Of a stretch of DNA of 38,691 bases, positions 8,438-16,661 are shown piece by piece. Source of the DNA: JAVVUJ01 sp964582545 (GTDB lineage Bacteria > Bacillota > Clostridia > Peptostreptococcales > Anaerovoracaceae); contig CAZOSB010000023.1 of assembly GCA_964582545.1 (NCBI GenBank), forward strand, positions 1 through 38,691. The letters run 5' to 3'. Each line of letters begins with the position of its first letter. Position 1 is the stretch's first letter. The translations under genes and the position numbers were made by a program. Below the pieces are notes generated by a model. The model was not told where the DNA came from. It saw nothing but the letters and a program-made list of their open reading frames with translations, and did not search any database.

Positions 8438-9715
8438 ATGAAGATTCTATTTATAGCATCCACCTTTGGTCATTTAAAGAACTTTCATATCCCCTATATT
8501 AAAGAATTGATGCTCCTAGGGCATGAAGTTCATATTGGTGGAAAGGGGAACTATTTTGATGTAACGCAAATGAGCGATTACATAGAGCAACAAGTCATGG
8601 GAAGTTTACCCTTGCCTAAATATAAAATATTCGGAGTACCATTTGTAAAAAATACCCTTTCTAAAGAAAATTTTAAGGCTATTAAAGAATTGACTCGTGT
8701 CATCCAAGAAGAAAAATATGACAAAATTATCTTGCATACCACCTTGGCGTCTTATGTTACCAGGAGAGCCCTTGTCAGAAGTGGATTGCTGAAATATGGC
8801 AAGATGCTAAACAAATATGAATGGAAGGAAGGTCGGGGGAATGAAGATATCAAACCTCAGGTTATCAATATCGTTCATGGGTACTTGTTTGATGAAAAGA
8901 CTCCTACTTGGAAGCGGTGGGCACTACTTTTAGCAGAAAAAGTGAATACTAAGGTAACCAACGTGGTAGTCACCATGAATGAAGAGGATTTACAAATAGC
9001 AAAAACTAAACATTTATATAAGGACAAGCTCTATAAAATTCCAGGCATGGGCATAGATTTACAGCGATTTTCACCTATTTCCAAAGCAGATGAAAAGGTG
9101 AGGGCAGAAGCTCGAGAGAAGTTATGGCTGAAGGACGAAGATTTCGTAATGGTTTATGCTGCGGAGTTTTCTAAAAGAAAAAATCAGAGAATGCTTATCA
9201 AGGCCATGGAATCCTTGCCTTCCTCAGTAAAATTGATATTAGCGGGGGAGGGTGAACTTCTGGGGCAATGCAAACAAATGGTAAATTTACAACGATTTTT
9301 GGGAGATACGAAAAAAAAACGTATATCGGTGTTAGACGATAAGACTTATCGATTCAAAGGAAACCGAATTCTTCTCCCGGGGCATGTGGTCAGGATTGAA
9401 GATTATTACAAAATTGCCGATCTTTGTATTTCTTCCAGTCGGAGTGAAGGATTACCATTTAATATTATGGAAGCAATGGCCGCCGGATTGCCCATAGTGG
9501 CATCCCGTGTGAAAGGACATACTGATTTAATTCAGCCAGGGATCAACGGTTATCTGTATGAATCTGACAATGTAGAGGAGTTCTGTGTTTTAGTCAAAAA
9601 ACTTATGGCCGACGTTGAATTGCGTAAACAGATGGGCGAAAATAATAGAGTTGAAGCGGAACGTTATAGCATAGAGCGGGTAAAACCGGAGGTTATGGAG
9701 ATCTATTTAAAATGA
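8438..9715 (+). CDS. GT4-family glycosyltransferase (EpsD-like), 425 aa
   Basis: A GT-B fold retaining glycosyltransferase of family GT4. The N-terminal acceptor domain begins MKILFIASTFGHLKNF. The C-terminal nucleotide-sugar domain carries SRSEGLPFNIMEAMAAGLP, with the E-x7-E motif of the family, and ends with the usual helix (YSIERVKPEVMEIY). The closest type I recognise is EpsD-like enzymes of exopolysaccharide operons. A TTG codon six bases upstream also opens the frame, but GAGG at 8428-8431 gives proper spacing only to the ATG at 8438. It is the first gene after the rightward promoter at 8343. Donor and acceptor sugars cannot be read from the sequence. The following 267 bp hold no intact gene. 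Confidence 0.9.
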   Translation: MKILFIASTFGHLKNFHIPYIKELMLLGHEVHIGGKGNYFDVTQMSDYIEQQVMGSLPLPKYKIFGVPFVKNTLSKENFKAIKELTRVIQEEKYDKIILHTTLASYVTRRALVRSGLLKYGKMLNKYEWKEGRGNEDIKPQVINIVHGYLFDEKTPTWKRWALLLAEKVNTKVTNVVVTMNEEDLQIAKTKHLYKDKLYKIPGMGIDLQRFSPISKADEKVRAEAREKLWLKDEDFVMVYAAEFSKRKNQRMLIKAMESLPSSVKLILAGEGELLGQCKQMVNLQRFLGDTKKKRISVLDDKTYRFKGNRILLPGHVVRIEDYYKIADLCISSSRSEGLPFNIMEAMAAGLPIVASRVKGHTDLIQPGINGYLYESDNVEEFCVLVKKLMADVELRKQMGENNRVEAERYSIERVKPEVMEIYLK

Positions 9716-9982
9716 GAATTATGGTTAAGAGATTTTTAGAAAAAAATATAGGTCTATCATCATACAACTTAAAATTGTTCTGCTAGCAGCAGGGATTAAA
9801 ACTAAAGTAAGTATACACCTGTTGGGTTACCTAGCAAAGGAAGAGGTAGTCAGATTGTGAATAGGAAATAATACCTTGCATAGTTTAACGGTGTTTGCGA
9901 GTAAAAGAGTTTTTCTTGGGGGGGGGATAGGTATGCAGGGGAAAATGGTGAGAGCGATAATTGCGAATGAAGGGAACGATAC
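9716..9982. other. Gene-free stretch with possible coding remnants and a G9 tract
   Basis: No intact ORF is seen between the GT4 stop and wzm. Short open segments interrupted by stops (for example around 9770-9860 and 9865-9985 on the plus strand) look like decayed coding sequence, but I cannot assign a family. Nine consecutive G residues (9918-9926) stand out in this AT-rich DNA, about 57 bp before the wzm start. No convincing promoter was found. Confidence 0.4.
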
Positions 9983-10786
9983 ATGCTAAAAAACTTAAAA
10001 AATTTTATAATCGATATTGCAAAAAACAGAAATGTACTTTGGGCTTTAGCTAAAAACGACTTTAAAGCCCGATTTATTAATTCCTTTTTAGGAATCATTT
10101 GGGCATTTTTACAGCCCTTAACCACCTTGTTGGTTTTTTGGTTTGTATTTGAAGTAGGCTTTAAATCTGCACCCATCAACAGTGTACCCTTTGTGGTTTG
10201 GTTTGCACCGGCCTTTCTCATCTGGTCCTACTTCTCTGAAGCACTCATGGCTTCCACAGGTAGCTTAAAAGAATACAGTTACTTAGTAAAAAAAGTAAAT
10301 TTCAGAGTAAGCATGATCCCTCTGGTGAAGGTTATTTCCTCTTCGTATGTGCATATTGGGTTTATCGGATTTATCTTTTTCCTGCTATCTATTTATGACA
10401 TTGGTTTTTCCATTTACAATATACAGGTGATTTACTACTTTCTGTGCACGGTTATTCTATTGGTAGGGTTGGGCTGGCTGCTATCGGCTATTTCCGTATT
10501 TGTATCCGACACCATCAACGTGGTCACAGTATTTATCCAAATCGGATTTTGGATGACACCTATTTTTTGGTCGCCGGACACCATGTCACCTTTGGTGCAA
10601 AGTGTTTTAAAGCTGAATCCCATGTTTTATATTTGTAGGGGCTATCGGGATAGCTTTATCGATTACGTGTGGTTTTGGAACAGAGGATACACAAATCTTT
10701 ATTTCTTTGTGACTACGTCCATATTGTTTGTTTTGGGTGCATTGATTTTTAAGAGGTTGCGACCACATTTTGCAGATGTGTTATAA
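9983..10786 (+). CDS. wzm: Wzm-type ABC transporter permease for polysaccharide export
   Basis: A 267-residue integral membrane protein of the ABC-2 / Wzm-TagG family. The N-terminal amphipathic segment ends in LAKNDFKARFINSFLGIIWAF, the family's hallmark entry region, and is followed by six hydrophobic segments and a C-terminus (LIFKRLRPHFADVL) that contacts the ATPase. The protein forms the channel that moves lipid-linked glycans or teichoic acids across the cytoplasmic membrane. AAGGG lies upstream of the ATG. Its partner ATPase is almost certainly the Wzt gene at 15268. The two are normally adjacent but here are separated by about 4.5 kb holding two glycosyltransferase genes (one inverted), gmd and fcl. 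A TagG-type teichoic acid role cannot be excluded. Confidence 0.92.
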   Translation: MLKNLKNFIIDIAKNRNVLWALAKNDFKARFINSFLGIIWAFLQPLTTLLVFWFVFEVGFKSAPINSVPFVVWFAPAFLIWSYFSEALMASTGSLKEYSYLVKKVNFRVSMIPLVKVISSSYVHIGFIGFIFFLLSIYDIGFSIYNIQVIYYFLCTVILLVGLGWLLSAISVFVSDTINVVTVFIQIGFWMTPIFWSPDTMSPLVQSVLKLNPMFYICRGYRDSFIDYVWFWNRGYTNLYFFVTTSILFVLGALIFKRLRPHFADVL

Positions 10787-10804
10787 CAAATAGTAGGTGA
10801 ATTT

Positions 10805-11935
10805 ATGAAAAAAATAGTAATAAATGGACTGCAATATAAACAGCAAAGCTCTGGAATTGGTGTTTTGTCATACCAGCTGTTTGGAAACTTAATCAAATAT
10901 CTTCATAAGGATATTCCGGTAGAAGTTCTACTGTTAAACGACAGCCCGGACTTTTCATTTGATAATGGGCATACAAAAATTATTCGATCTAAGTACCAAA
11001 AAAAACAGAACATCAAGAGAAACCTCTTTCAATCTCTGGTGATGGGTCAACGCCATTGCAAAGATAGTATTCTATTGACAACGGATTCAAAGATACCATT
11101 TTTTTTACCAAAAAGCTGCAGTGTGGTGTCGGTTATCACAGACATGGCATTATTTAGAATGCCCGGGGTTTATAAATCATCTAGAGTCTTTTACTGGAAA
11201 TTACAATATGGATACTTAAAAAAGAAGACAGTAAAATATATTGCGATTTCAGAATTCACTAAAAAAGAATTGATGCGTACCTTGAATATTCCTGAAGAAA
11301 AAATAGAAGTTATCTATTGTTCCACTAAAGAAGATTTTCAAAATCAAAACAACCAAGAAAAATTAAAATTTGTAAAAGATAAATATCAATTACCGGAAAA
11401 CTATTTTTTATTTGTTGGAAATTTTAATCCCAGGAAGAACATCGAAAGAATGATTAAAGCTTTTGATTTATATAAAAAAGAGGAGAAACAAGGTGATCAC
11501 AAACTGGTTATTGTAGGGGAAACTGGTTGGAAATTCAAACAACAAGAAACCCTTCAAAATACCAAACATAGAAACCACATTCTATTTATAGGTTATGTAG
11601 ATGATGAAGACATGTCTACTGTCTATACTATGGCAGAAGCATTTCTTTTCCCGACTCTCTATGAAGGCTTTGGAATCCCTGTTGTAGAGGCTCAGAAATG
11701 TAGAGTTCCCGTCATTACATCTAACCTTTCTGCATTGCCTGAGGTAAGTGGAGAAGGGGCTATCTATGTAGATCCTTACGACATAGAAGCCATAAAAGAG
11801 GCCATGATAGAAGTGCATTTTAAGAAAGAGGAATTGATTGAAAAAGGGATTCAAAATTCACGAAGATTTAGTTGGAGTGATTCGGCGAAAAAGCTTGAAA
11901 CAATTATTTCAAGTATAATCAACCCTAGTAATTAA
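10805..11935 (+). CDS. GT4-family glycosyltransferase, 376 aa
   Basis: A GT-B fold glycosyltransferase. The N-terminus has the glycine-rich acceptor loop (SSGIGVLSYQLFGNL). The C-terminal domain has the donor-site segment NFNPRKNIERMIKAF and the E-x7-E motif in FPTLYEGFGIPVVEAQ. This subtype resembles mannosyltransferases of the WbdB/WbdC kind found in mannan and rhamnan loci, so GDP-mannose or a GDP-6-deoxyhexose is a reasonable but unproven donor, given gmd, fcl and manC in the locus. It starts 18 nt after wzm with AGGTG before the ATG, so it is probably co-transcribed with it. It ends 5 nt from the converging gene at 11941, with no terminator visible between them. Confidence 0.9.
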   Translation: MKKIVINGLQYKQQSSGIGVLSYQLFGNLIKYLHKDIPVEVLLLNDSPDFSFDNGHTKIIRSKYQKKQNIKRNLFQSLVMGQRHCKDSILLTTDSKIPFFLPKSCSVVSVITDMALFRMPGVYKSSRVFYWKLQYGYLKKKTVKYIAISEFTKKELMRTLNIPEEKIEVIYCSTKEDFQNQNNQEKLKFVKDKYQLPENYFLFVGNFNPRKNIERMIKAFDLYKKEEKQGDHKLVIVGETGWKFKQQETLQNTKHRNHILFIGYVDDEDMSTVYTMAEAFLFPTLYEGFGIPVVEAQKCRVPVITSNLSALPEVSGEGAIYVDPYDIEAIKEAMIEVHFKKEELIEKGIQNSRRFSWSDSAKKLETIISSIINPSN

Positions 11936-11940
11936 TTGCA

Positions 11941-13113
11941 TTAGAACCTATAACTATCATAAATTTTCAGCAAACCTTTCACGGATTTATCCCAGGAATA
12001 TTTCTCAACCTGATTTTGAGCTTTAGACATTTTTTCATGGCGGAGGCTGTCGTTTGTTAGCATTTCATAGATTCCATTTGCGATGCACGTTACATCCAGT
12101 GGATTAATATAATAGGCAGCATCCCCTCCTGCTTCGGGCATGGAGGAGGTGTCAGAACAAACTACCGGTGTACCCAAGCTTAGTGCTTCCAAAATAGGGA
12201 TACCAAAGCCTTCATATAAAGATGGATAGACGAACAATGAAGCATGTTTATATAAAGCAGACTTATCCTCAAGGCTGATAAAACCGGTAAAGATTATGTT
12301 TTTATTTAAACCTAACTGGTTTACAGTTTTAAAAATCTCTTCATAAAGCCAACCTTTGCCTCCAGCGATTACCAAATAATAGGGAAAGTTGTGCTCTTTT
12401 TTCAATAAGGCAAACGCCTTCAGCAATCGCTCCAAGTTCTTTCTAGGTTCAAGATTACCTACATATAAAATATAATTCCCACCGATAGCAAACTTTTCTG
12501 TCACGCTTTCAAAGGATTGATGTGTATTTATCACATCAAAAGCAGGATAGATAATTTCAACCCGACCGTCTAAGTGTTTGTATTCCCTTATCAAATCTCG
12601 CTTCGTGCTTTCAGAAATGGTTATAATTCTGTCACTACGCTCAACGGAGGAAAGGATATTGGAGCTGATGTAAGATAAATTATTCGCACTTAATGTTTCT
12701 GGATAGTACAAAAATGATAAGTCGTGTATGGTGTTAAGAATTTTTCCTTTGACCCCAGGAGGTACAACGTAGTTAAAAAAATGAGATAATTCAGATTCTG
12801 GAAAAAACTTATTGTAACCTATGGGGAACCTGCGCCACATCCTTCTATAAACACCGAAAGGCATTAATGGATTGACATGAATTTGAAAATTTAACCCACC
12901 TATGGAGCTTTTATCACCGTGTGAATTCTGCAACCTATCCTTACTTTTATTTCGATGCAAAAAGTCGAAGATGTCCCCTGAGAATTGCACAGATTCATCA
13001 GAGTTTAATCTTCGCACAAGCTCATAGGTATAAACGCCTATTCCGGAGCGTTGACCGCCACATGGCTGTAGGTTGAGCGATACTTTTAATTTTGATAATC
13101 CCTTATTTTCCAT
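11941..13113 (-). CDS. GT4-family glycosyltransferase on the opposite strand, 390 aa
   Basis: A GT-B glycosyltransferase of family GT4 with the acceptor loop QRSGIGVYTYELVRRL near residue 25, the donor segment NLEPRKNLERLLKAFALL, and E-x7-E in YPSLYEGFGIPILEAL. It is of the same broad subtype as the 10805 gene, so the two may be diverged paralogues. GAGGAA is 7 nt upstream of the ATG at 13113; a longer frame starting at 13134 lacks such a site. It is the only minus-strand gene between 8.4 and 37.9 kb. It faces the 10805 gene tail to tail and is divergent from gmd, so it needs its own promoter; I saw no strong one. The inversion between wzm and wzt suggests local rearrangement. Confidence 0.88.
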   Translation of the reverse strand: MENKGLSKLKVSLNLQPCGGQRSGIGVYTYELVRRLNSDESVQFSGDIFDFLHRNKSKDRLQNSHGDKSSIGGLNFQIHVNPLMPFGVYRRMWRRFPIGYNKFFPESELSHFFNYVVPPGVKGKILNTIHDLSFLYYPETLSANNLSYISSNILSSVERSDRIITISESTKRDLIREYKHLDGRVEIIYPAFDVINTHQSFESVTEKFAIGGNYILYVGNLEPRKNLERLLKAFALLKKEHNFPYYLVIAGGKGWLYEEIFKTVNQLGLNKNIIFTGFISLEDKSALYKHASLFVYPSLYEGFGIPILEALSLGTPVVCSDTSSMPEAGGDAAYYINPLDVTCIANGIYEMLTNDSLRHEKMSKAQNQVEKYSWDKSVKGLLKIYDSYRF

Positions 13114-13185
13114 TTTATTTCCTCGGCAAAACATATAAATTCATATAATATGGCAAATTCCAGCTATAAAATGTTCCCTATTATG

Positions 13186-13214
13186 TTGAAAACATAAAAA
13201 CATTGTAGTATAAT
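13186..13214 (+). promoter_or_regulatory. Promoter for the gmd-fcl-wzt operon
   Basis: TTGAAA (13186-13191), exactly 17 bp, then a perfect TATAAT (13209-13214). It sits about 70 nt before the gmd start at 13281. It is the strongest promoter match in this part of the window and could drive the unbroken run of genes to 25882. Confidence 0.72.
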
Positions 13215-13280
13215 GTTTCTACTTTATCAATATAAATTTAATCTTAAGGTGTAATGGATTACATAAAAGGAGCAGAACCA

Positions 13281-14288
13281 ATGAAGAAAGCACTTATTAC
13301 AGGTATCACAGGCCAAGATGGATCTTATTTAGCAGAACTGCTATTGGAAAAAGGCTACGAAGTCCATGGTATTATGCGCAGAAAAAGTGGTGTGGATTAT
13401 GGTAATGTTGACCATATTAAAGATAAGATTAATTTTATTTATGCTGATATGACGGACTTGGCATCTATTATCAATGCTATGAAAACGGCACAACCGGAGG
13501 AAGTATATAATCTAGCGGCTCAGTCCTTCGTGGCCACAAGTTTCGAACAACCCTTAGCCACCTTGGAAATAGATGGAGCAGGAGTAGCCAATATTCTGGA
13601 AGCGATTCGAACGATAAAACCAGAAGCAAAGTTTTACCAAGCATCTACCAGTGAAATGTTTGGATTGGTACAAGAGGTGCCACAAACAGAAGGTACCCAG
13701 TTTTACCCCAGAAGCCCTTATGGCGTTGCCAAACTCTATGGTCATTGGATCACTAAAAATTATAGAGAAAGCTATAATATGTTTGCTTGTTCGGGTATCT
13801 TGTTTAATCACGAGTCTGAAAGAAGAGGCAAAGAATTTGTTACGCGGAAAATTACCGATGCAGTTGCAAAGATTAAATGTGGTAAGCAAGAATATTTAGA
13901 ATTAGGGAACATGGATGCCAAGCGGGATTGGGGTCATGCAAAGGATTATGTGAAGGCCATGTGGCTTATGTTGCAACAGGATAAGCCGGACGACTTTGTC
14001 ATTGCCACTAACGAGACCCGCACTGTTAGAGAGTTTGTAGAAATCGCTTTTAAGCATGTAGATATGGAAATAGAATGGCAAGGTAAAGGCGTGGACGAAA
14101 TCGGTAAGGATAGAGCGACAGGAAAGGTGGTTGTAAAAATTAATCCTAAATTTTTTAGACCATCAGAGGTGGAGTTGCTCATAGGAAATCCTACGAAGGC
14201 TGAGACTATGTTAGGATGGCAAAGGGAAATCTCCTTTGCTGAATTAGTCGAGAGAATGGTTAAGAATGATATGTCTTTATCGATTTAA
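13281..14288 (+). CDS. gmd: GDP-mannose 4,6-dehydratase
   Basis: A short-chain dehydrogenase/reductase that converts GDP-D-mannose to GDP-4-keto-6-deoxy-D-mannose in the cytoplasm. The 335-residue protein has the NAD(P)-binding GITGQDGSYLAE loop (residues ~8-19), the family motif YQASTSEMFG with the catalytic Thr/Glu, and YGVAKLYGHW with the Tyr-x3-Lys pair. HESERRGKEFVTRKI and the C-terminal RPSEVELLIGNP are also typical of Gmd. GGAG lies 9 nt before the ATG at 13281; the upstream in-frame ATG (13254) has no such site. It is followed 29 nt later by GDP-fucose synthase, so the pair makes GDP-L-fucose. The length matches other bacterial Gmd proteins. Confidence 0.97.
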   Translation: MKKALITGITGQDGSYLAELLLEKGYEVHGIMRRKSGVDYGNVDHIKDKINFIYADMTDLASIINAMKTAQPEEVYNLAAQSFVATSFEQPLATLEIDGAGVANILEAIRTIKPEAKFYQASTSEMFGLVQEVPQTEGTQFYPRSPYGVAKLYGHWITKNYRESYNMFACSGILFNHESERRGKEFVTRKITDAVAKIKCGKQEYLELGNMDAKRDWGHAKDYVKAMWLMLQQDKPDDFVIATNETRTVREFVEIAFKHVDMEIEWQGKGVDEIGKDRATGKVVVKINPKFFRPSEVELLIGNPTKAETMLGWQREISFAELVERMVKNDMSLSI

Positions 14289-14317
14289 TTACATAAAAAA
14301 GGAACAGGAGCTCCACG

Positions 14318-15271
14318 ATGGACAAAAAATCAAAAATTTATGTAGCAGGACACAAGGGTTTGGTGGGTTCTGCCTTTATACGAAAGCTAAGGGTGGAAGG
14401 TTATGAGAATATCATTACTCGAACTCATGCTGAACTGGATTTAACCAATCAGAAAGATGTGGAAGACTTTTTTTCTGAGGAAAGACCCGATTATATATTT
14501 CTCTCTGCAGCTAAGGTTGGGGGGATTTATGCTAACAGCATTTACCCTGCTGAATTTTACTATATCAATTCCCAAATTCAAAATAACCTAATCCATTTGG
14601 CATATAAATACAGAGTTAGAAAACTTTTGTTTTTAGGAAGTTCCTGTATTTATCCAAAACTATGTCCCCAGCCAATGAAAGAAGAGTACCTACTTTCGGG
14701 GGAATTAGAACCTACCAATGAGGCATATGCTCTGGCAAAGATTTCTGGATTGAGAATGTGTCAATACTACAATCAGCAATATGGTACTAATTTTATCAGT
14801 GTAATGCCAACGAATTTATATGGACCCAATGATAATTACGACTTGGAAAATTCTCATGTGCTGCCTGCAATGATGAGAAAATTTCATGAGGCCAAAGAAA
14901 ATAATTTGCCATCCGTGGAAATTTGGGGTACAGGTTCTCCAACTAGAGAGTTTCTTCATGTGGATGATATGGTGGATGCCTGTATTTTTCTTATGAATCA
15001 ATATGATGCAAAAGATGGTAATGACAACTTAAATACACATGTGAACATAGGCAGTGGCGAAGAGATTACCATTAAAAATCTAGCTCTTGTGATGAAGGAA
15101 GTTGTAGGCTTTCAAGGAGAGCTAGTATTTAATACGGAAAAGCCTGATGGAACACCGAGGAAATTGTTGGATGTAACAAAACTTCACGAATTGGGGTGGA
15201 ACCATAAAGTCACACTTGAAGACGGCATAAGGGACACTTATAATTGGTACAAGGAAGCTTATAATAAATGA
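14318..15271 (+). CDS. fcl: GDP-L-fucose synthase (3,5-epimerase/4-reductase)
   Basis: A 317-residue extended SDR enzyme that converts GDP-4-keto-6-deoxy-D-mannose to GDP-L-fucose with NADPH. It has the nucleotide-binding loop VAGHKGLVGSAF (~9-20), the family motif FLGSSCIYPK with the catalytic Ser, YALAK with the Tyr-x3-Lys pair, and MPTNLYGPNDNY. The segment WGTGSPTREFLHVDD is diagnostic of the Fcl/WcaG family. It lies immediately after gmd, and its stop overlaps the start of wzt (ATGA), so the genes are translationally coupled. Together with ManC at 32623 this gives a near-complete GDP-fucose route; phosphomannomutase is not in the window. Confidence 0.96.
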   Translation: MDKKSKIYVAGHKGLVGSAFIRKLRVEGYENIITRTHAELDLTNQKDVEDFFSEERPDYIFLSAAKVGGIYANSIYPAEFYYINSQIQNNLIHLAYKYRVRKLLFLGSSCIYPKLCPQPMKEEYLLSGELEPTNEAYALAKISGLRMCQYYNQQYGTNFISVMPTNLYGPNDNYDLENSHVLPAMMRKFHEAKENNLPSVEIWGTGSPTREFLHVDDMVDACIFLMNQYDAKDGNDNLNTHVNIGSGEEITIKNLALVMKEVVGFQGELVFNTEKPDGTPRKLLDVTKLHELGWNHKVTLEDGIRDTYNWYKEAYNK

Positions 15272-16635
15272 AAGATAAAACTGCAATAAAGGTTGAAAAT
15301 TTAACAAAGATTTATTCTATTTTTGACGATAAAAAGGATCGATTGAAAGAAGCATTAAGTCTGACTCGGAAGAAATATCATCATGATTTTTATGCCTTAA
15401 AAGATGTAAGTTTTGAAATTCAAAAGGGAGAAACCTTTGGAATTATCGGTGTAAATGGAAGTGGGAAATCCACACTTTTGAAAATTTTGACCAAAGTTTT
15501 AAATCAAAGCTCTGGAACTGTGGAAGTGGAAGGCAAGGTTTCGGCGTTACTCGAGCTGGGGGCAGGATTCAACTCCGAAATGACAGGCATTGAAAATATA
15601 TACTTAAATGGAACTATTTTAGGCTATACAAAAAAAGAAATGGATGAAAGAGTACAGAGTATTTTAGAATTTGCAGATATTGGAGAATTTGTTCATCAAC
15701 CTGTAAAAATGTACTCTAGCGGTATGTATGTCAGATTAGCTTTCGCAGTAGCGATCAATGTAGATCCCGACATTTTAATCATAGATGAAGCTTTGGCTGT
15801 AGGAGACATATTTTTCAGGCAGAAGTGTTATGCAAAACTGGAAGAGTTTAAACAAAGAGGGAAAACCATTGTACTGGTCACTCATGGGATGAATGAAGTG
15901 GAACAGTTTTGTGATAGAGCAATTATGCTGGAGCATGGAAAAGTAATTGCAATTGGCAATAGCCAGGAAGTAGTTAAGAAATATTATTTAGCAGTGCAAG
16001 GCGTACAACTTAAGGATAAGTATTCAAGTGTAAATAATTCGACAGATAATATAAAAACAAACGATTTGCTTTCTTTCAATGATTGGTCAATTAAGGAAAA
16101 TGTTTTTTTTGATTTAAATTTATCTAAAGAAATATCAAATGGCAAAGCTAGGTTCTTAAAAATTGGGTTGTTTGATGTAAATGGCATGGTGGTAAGGACT
16201 TTTGAACAAGGTCAGGAAGCATATTTTTATTATGAAATAGAAATGATAGAGGACATTCAAGTACCTCTTTGGGGGACCATTTTATTTGATGGAAGAAATA
16301 CCATTGTACATGGAAAAGATAACTTGCAGATGTATACAGATACGCCACTTAAGGTAGAAAAAGGAGCAGTGCTTCATATTTTACAAACAATGCAACTTGA
16401 CATTCAGCAAGGCGAATATACATTTGAAGTAGGCTTTGCAACTATGGAAGAGAAACACTACCTAAATAGAAGCAACGTATCATGGCAAGAGTTAGATTCT
16501 AAATTAGAAAAGATATGCATTAGAAATGCAGTGGGTAGCTTTGTTATTGGGTCACAAAAAATACCTAATCCTACGCAATTAATTAATCATGGTGTATGTG
16601 ACTTACAAAATAAAATGCAAATAATTGTTGTTTAA
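15268..16635 (+). CDS. wzt: Wzt-type ABC transporter ATPase with C-terminal glycan-recognition domain
   Basis: A 455-residue protein. The N-terminal ATPase (residues ~1-240) has Walker A GVNGSGKST (61-69), the signature region YSSGMYVRLAFAVAI and Walker B DILIIDEALAVGD. A linker leads to a C-terminal beta-sandwich (~265-430) of the Wzt_C type (GLFDVNG near its start, LWGTILFDGRN in the middle). In E. coli O8/O9a the Wzt C-terminal domain recognises the modified non-reducing end of the finished polymer before export. Its presence here suggests that a terminal modification gates export; candidate modifying enzymes are the methyltransferase genes downstream. The start overlaps the fcl stop by 4 nt. 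The partner permease is the wzm gene at 9983. Confidence 0.94.
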   Translation: MKDKTAIKVENLTKIYSIFDDKKDRLKEALSLTRKKYHHDFYALKDVSFEIQKGETFGIIGVNGSGKSTLLKILTKVLNQSSGTVEVEGKVSALLELGAGFNSEMTGIENIYLNGTILGYTKKEMDERVQSILEFADIGEFVHQPVKMYSSGMYVRLAFAVAINVDPDILIIDEALAVGDIFFRQKCYAKLEEFKQRGKTIVLVTHGMNEVEQFCDRAIMLEHGKVIAIGNSQEVVKKYYLAVQGVQLKDKYSSVNNSTDNIKTNDLLSFNDWSIKENVFFDLNLSKEISNGKARFLKIGLFDVNGMVVRTFEQGQEAYFYYEIEMIEDIQVPLWGTILFDGRNTIVHGKDNLQMYTDTPLKVEKGAVLHILQTMQLDIQQGEYTFEVGFATMEEKHYLNRSNVSWQELDSKLEKICIRNAVGSFVIGSQKIPNPTQLINHGVCDLQNKMQIIVV

Positions 16636-16661
16636 AATAGAGGTCTACATAAAGGAGAAAT

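Noticed and set aside
9850..10221. 123-codon minus-strand frame overlapping the start of wzm
   Set aside because: It is antisense to a clear membrane permease gene, has low-complexity composition and no recognisable domain.
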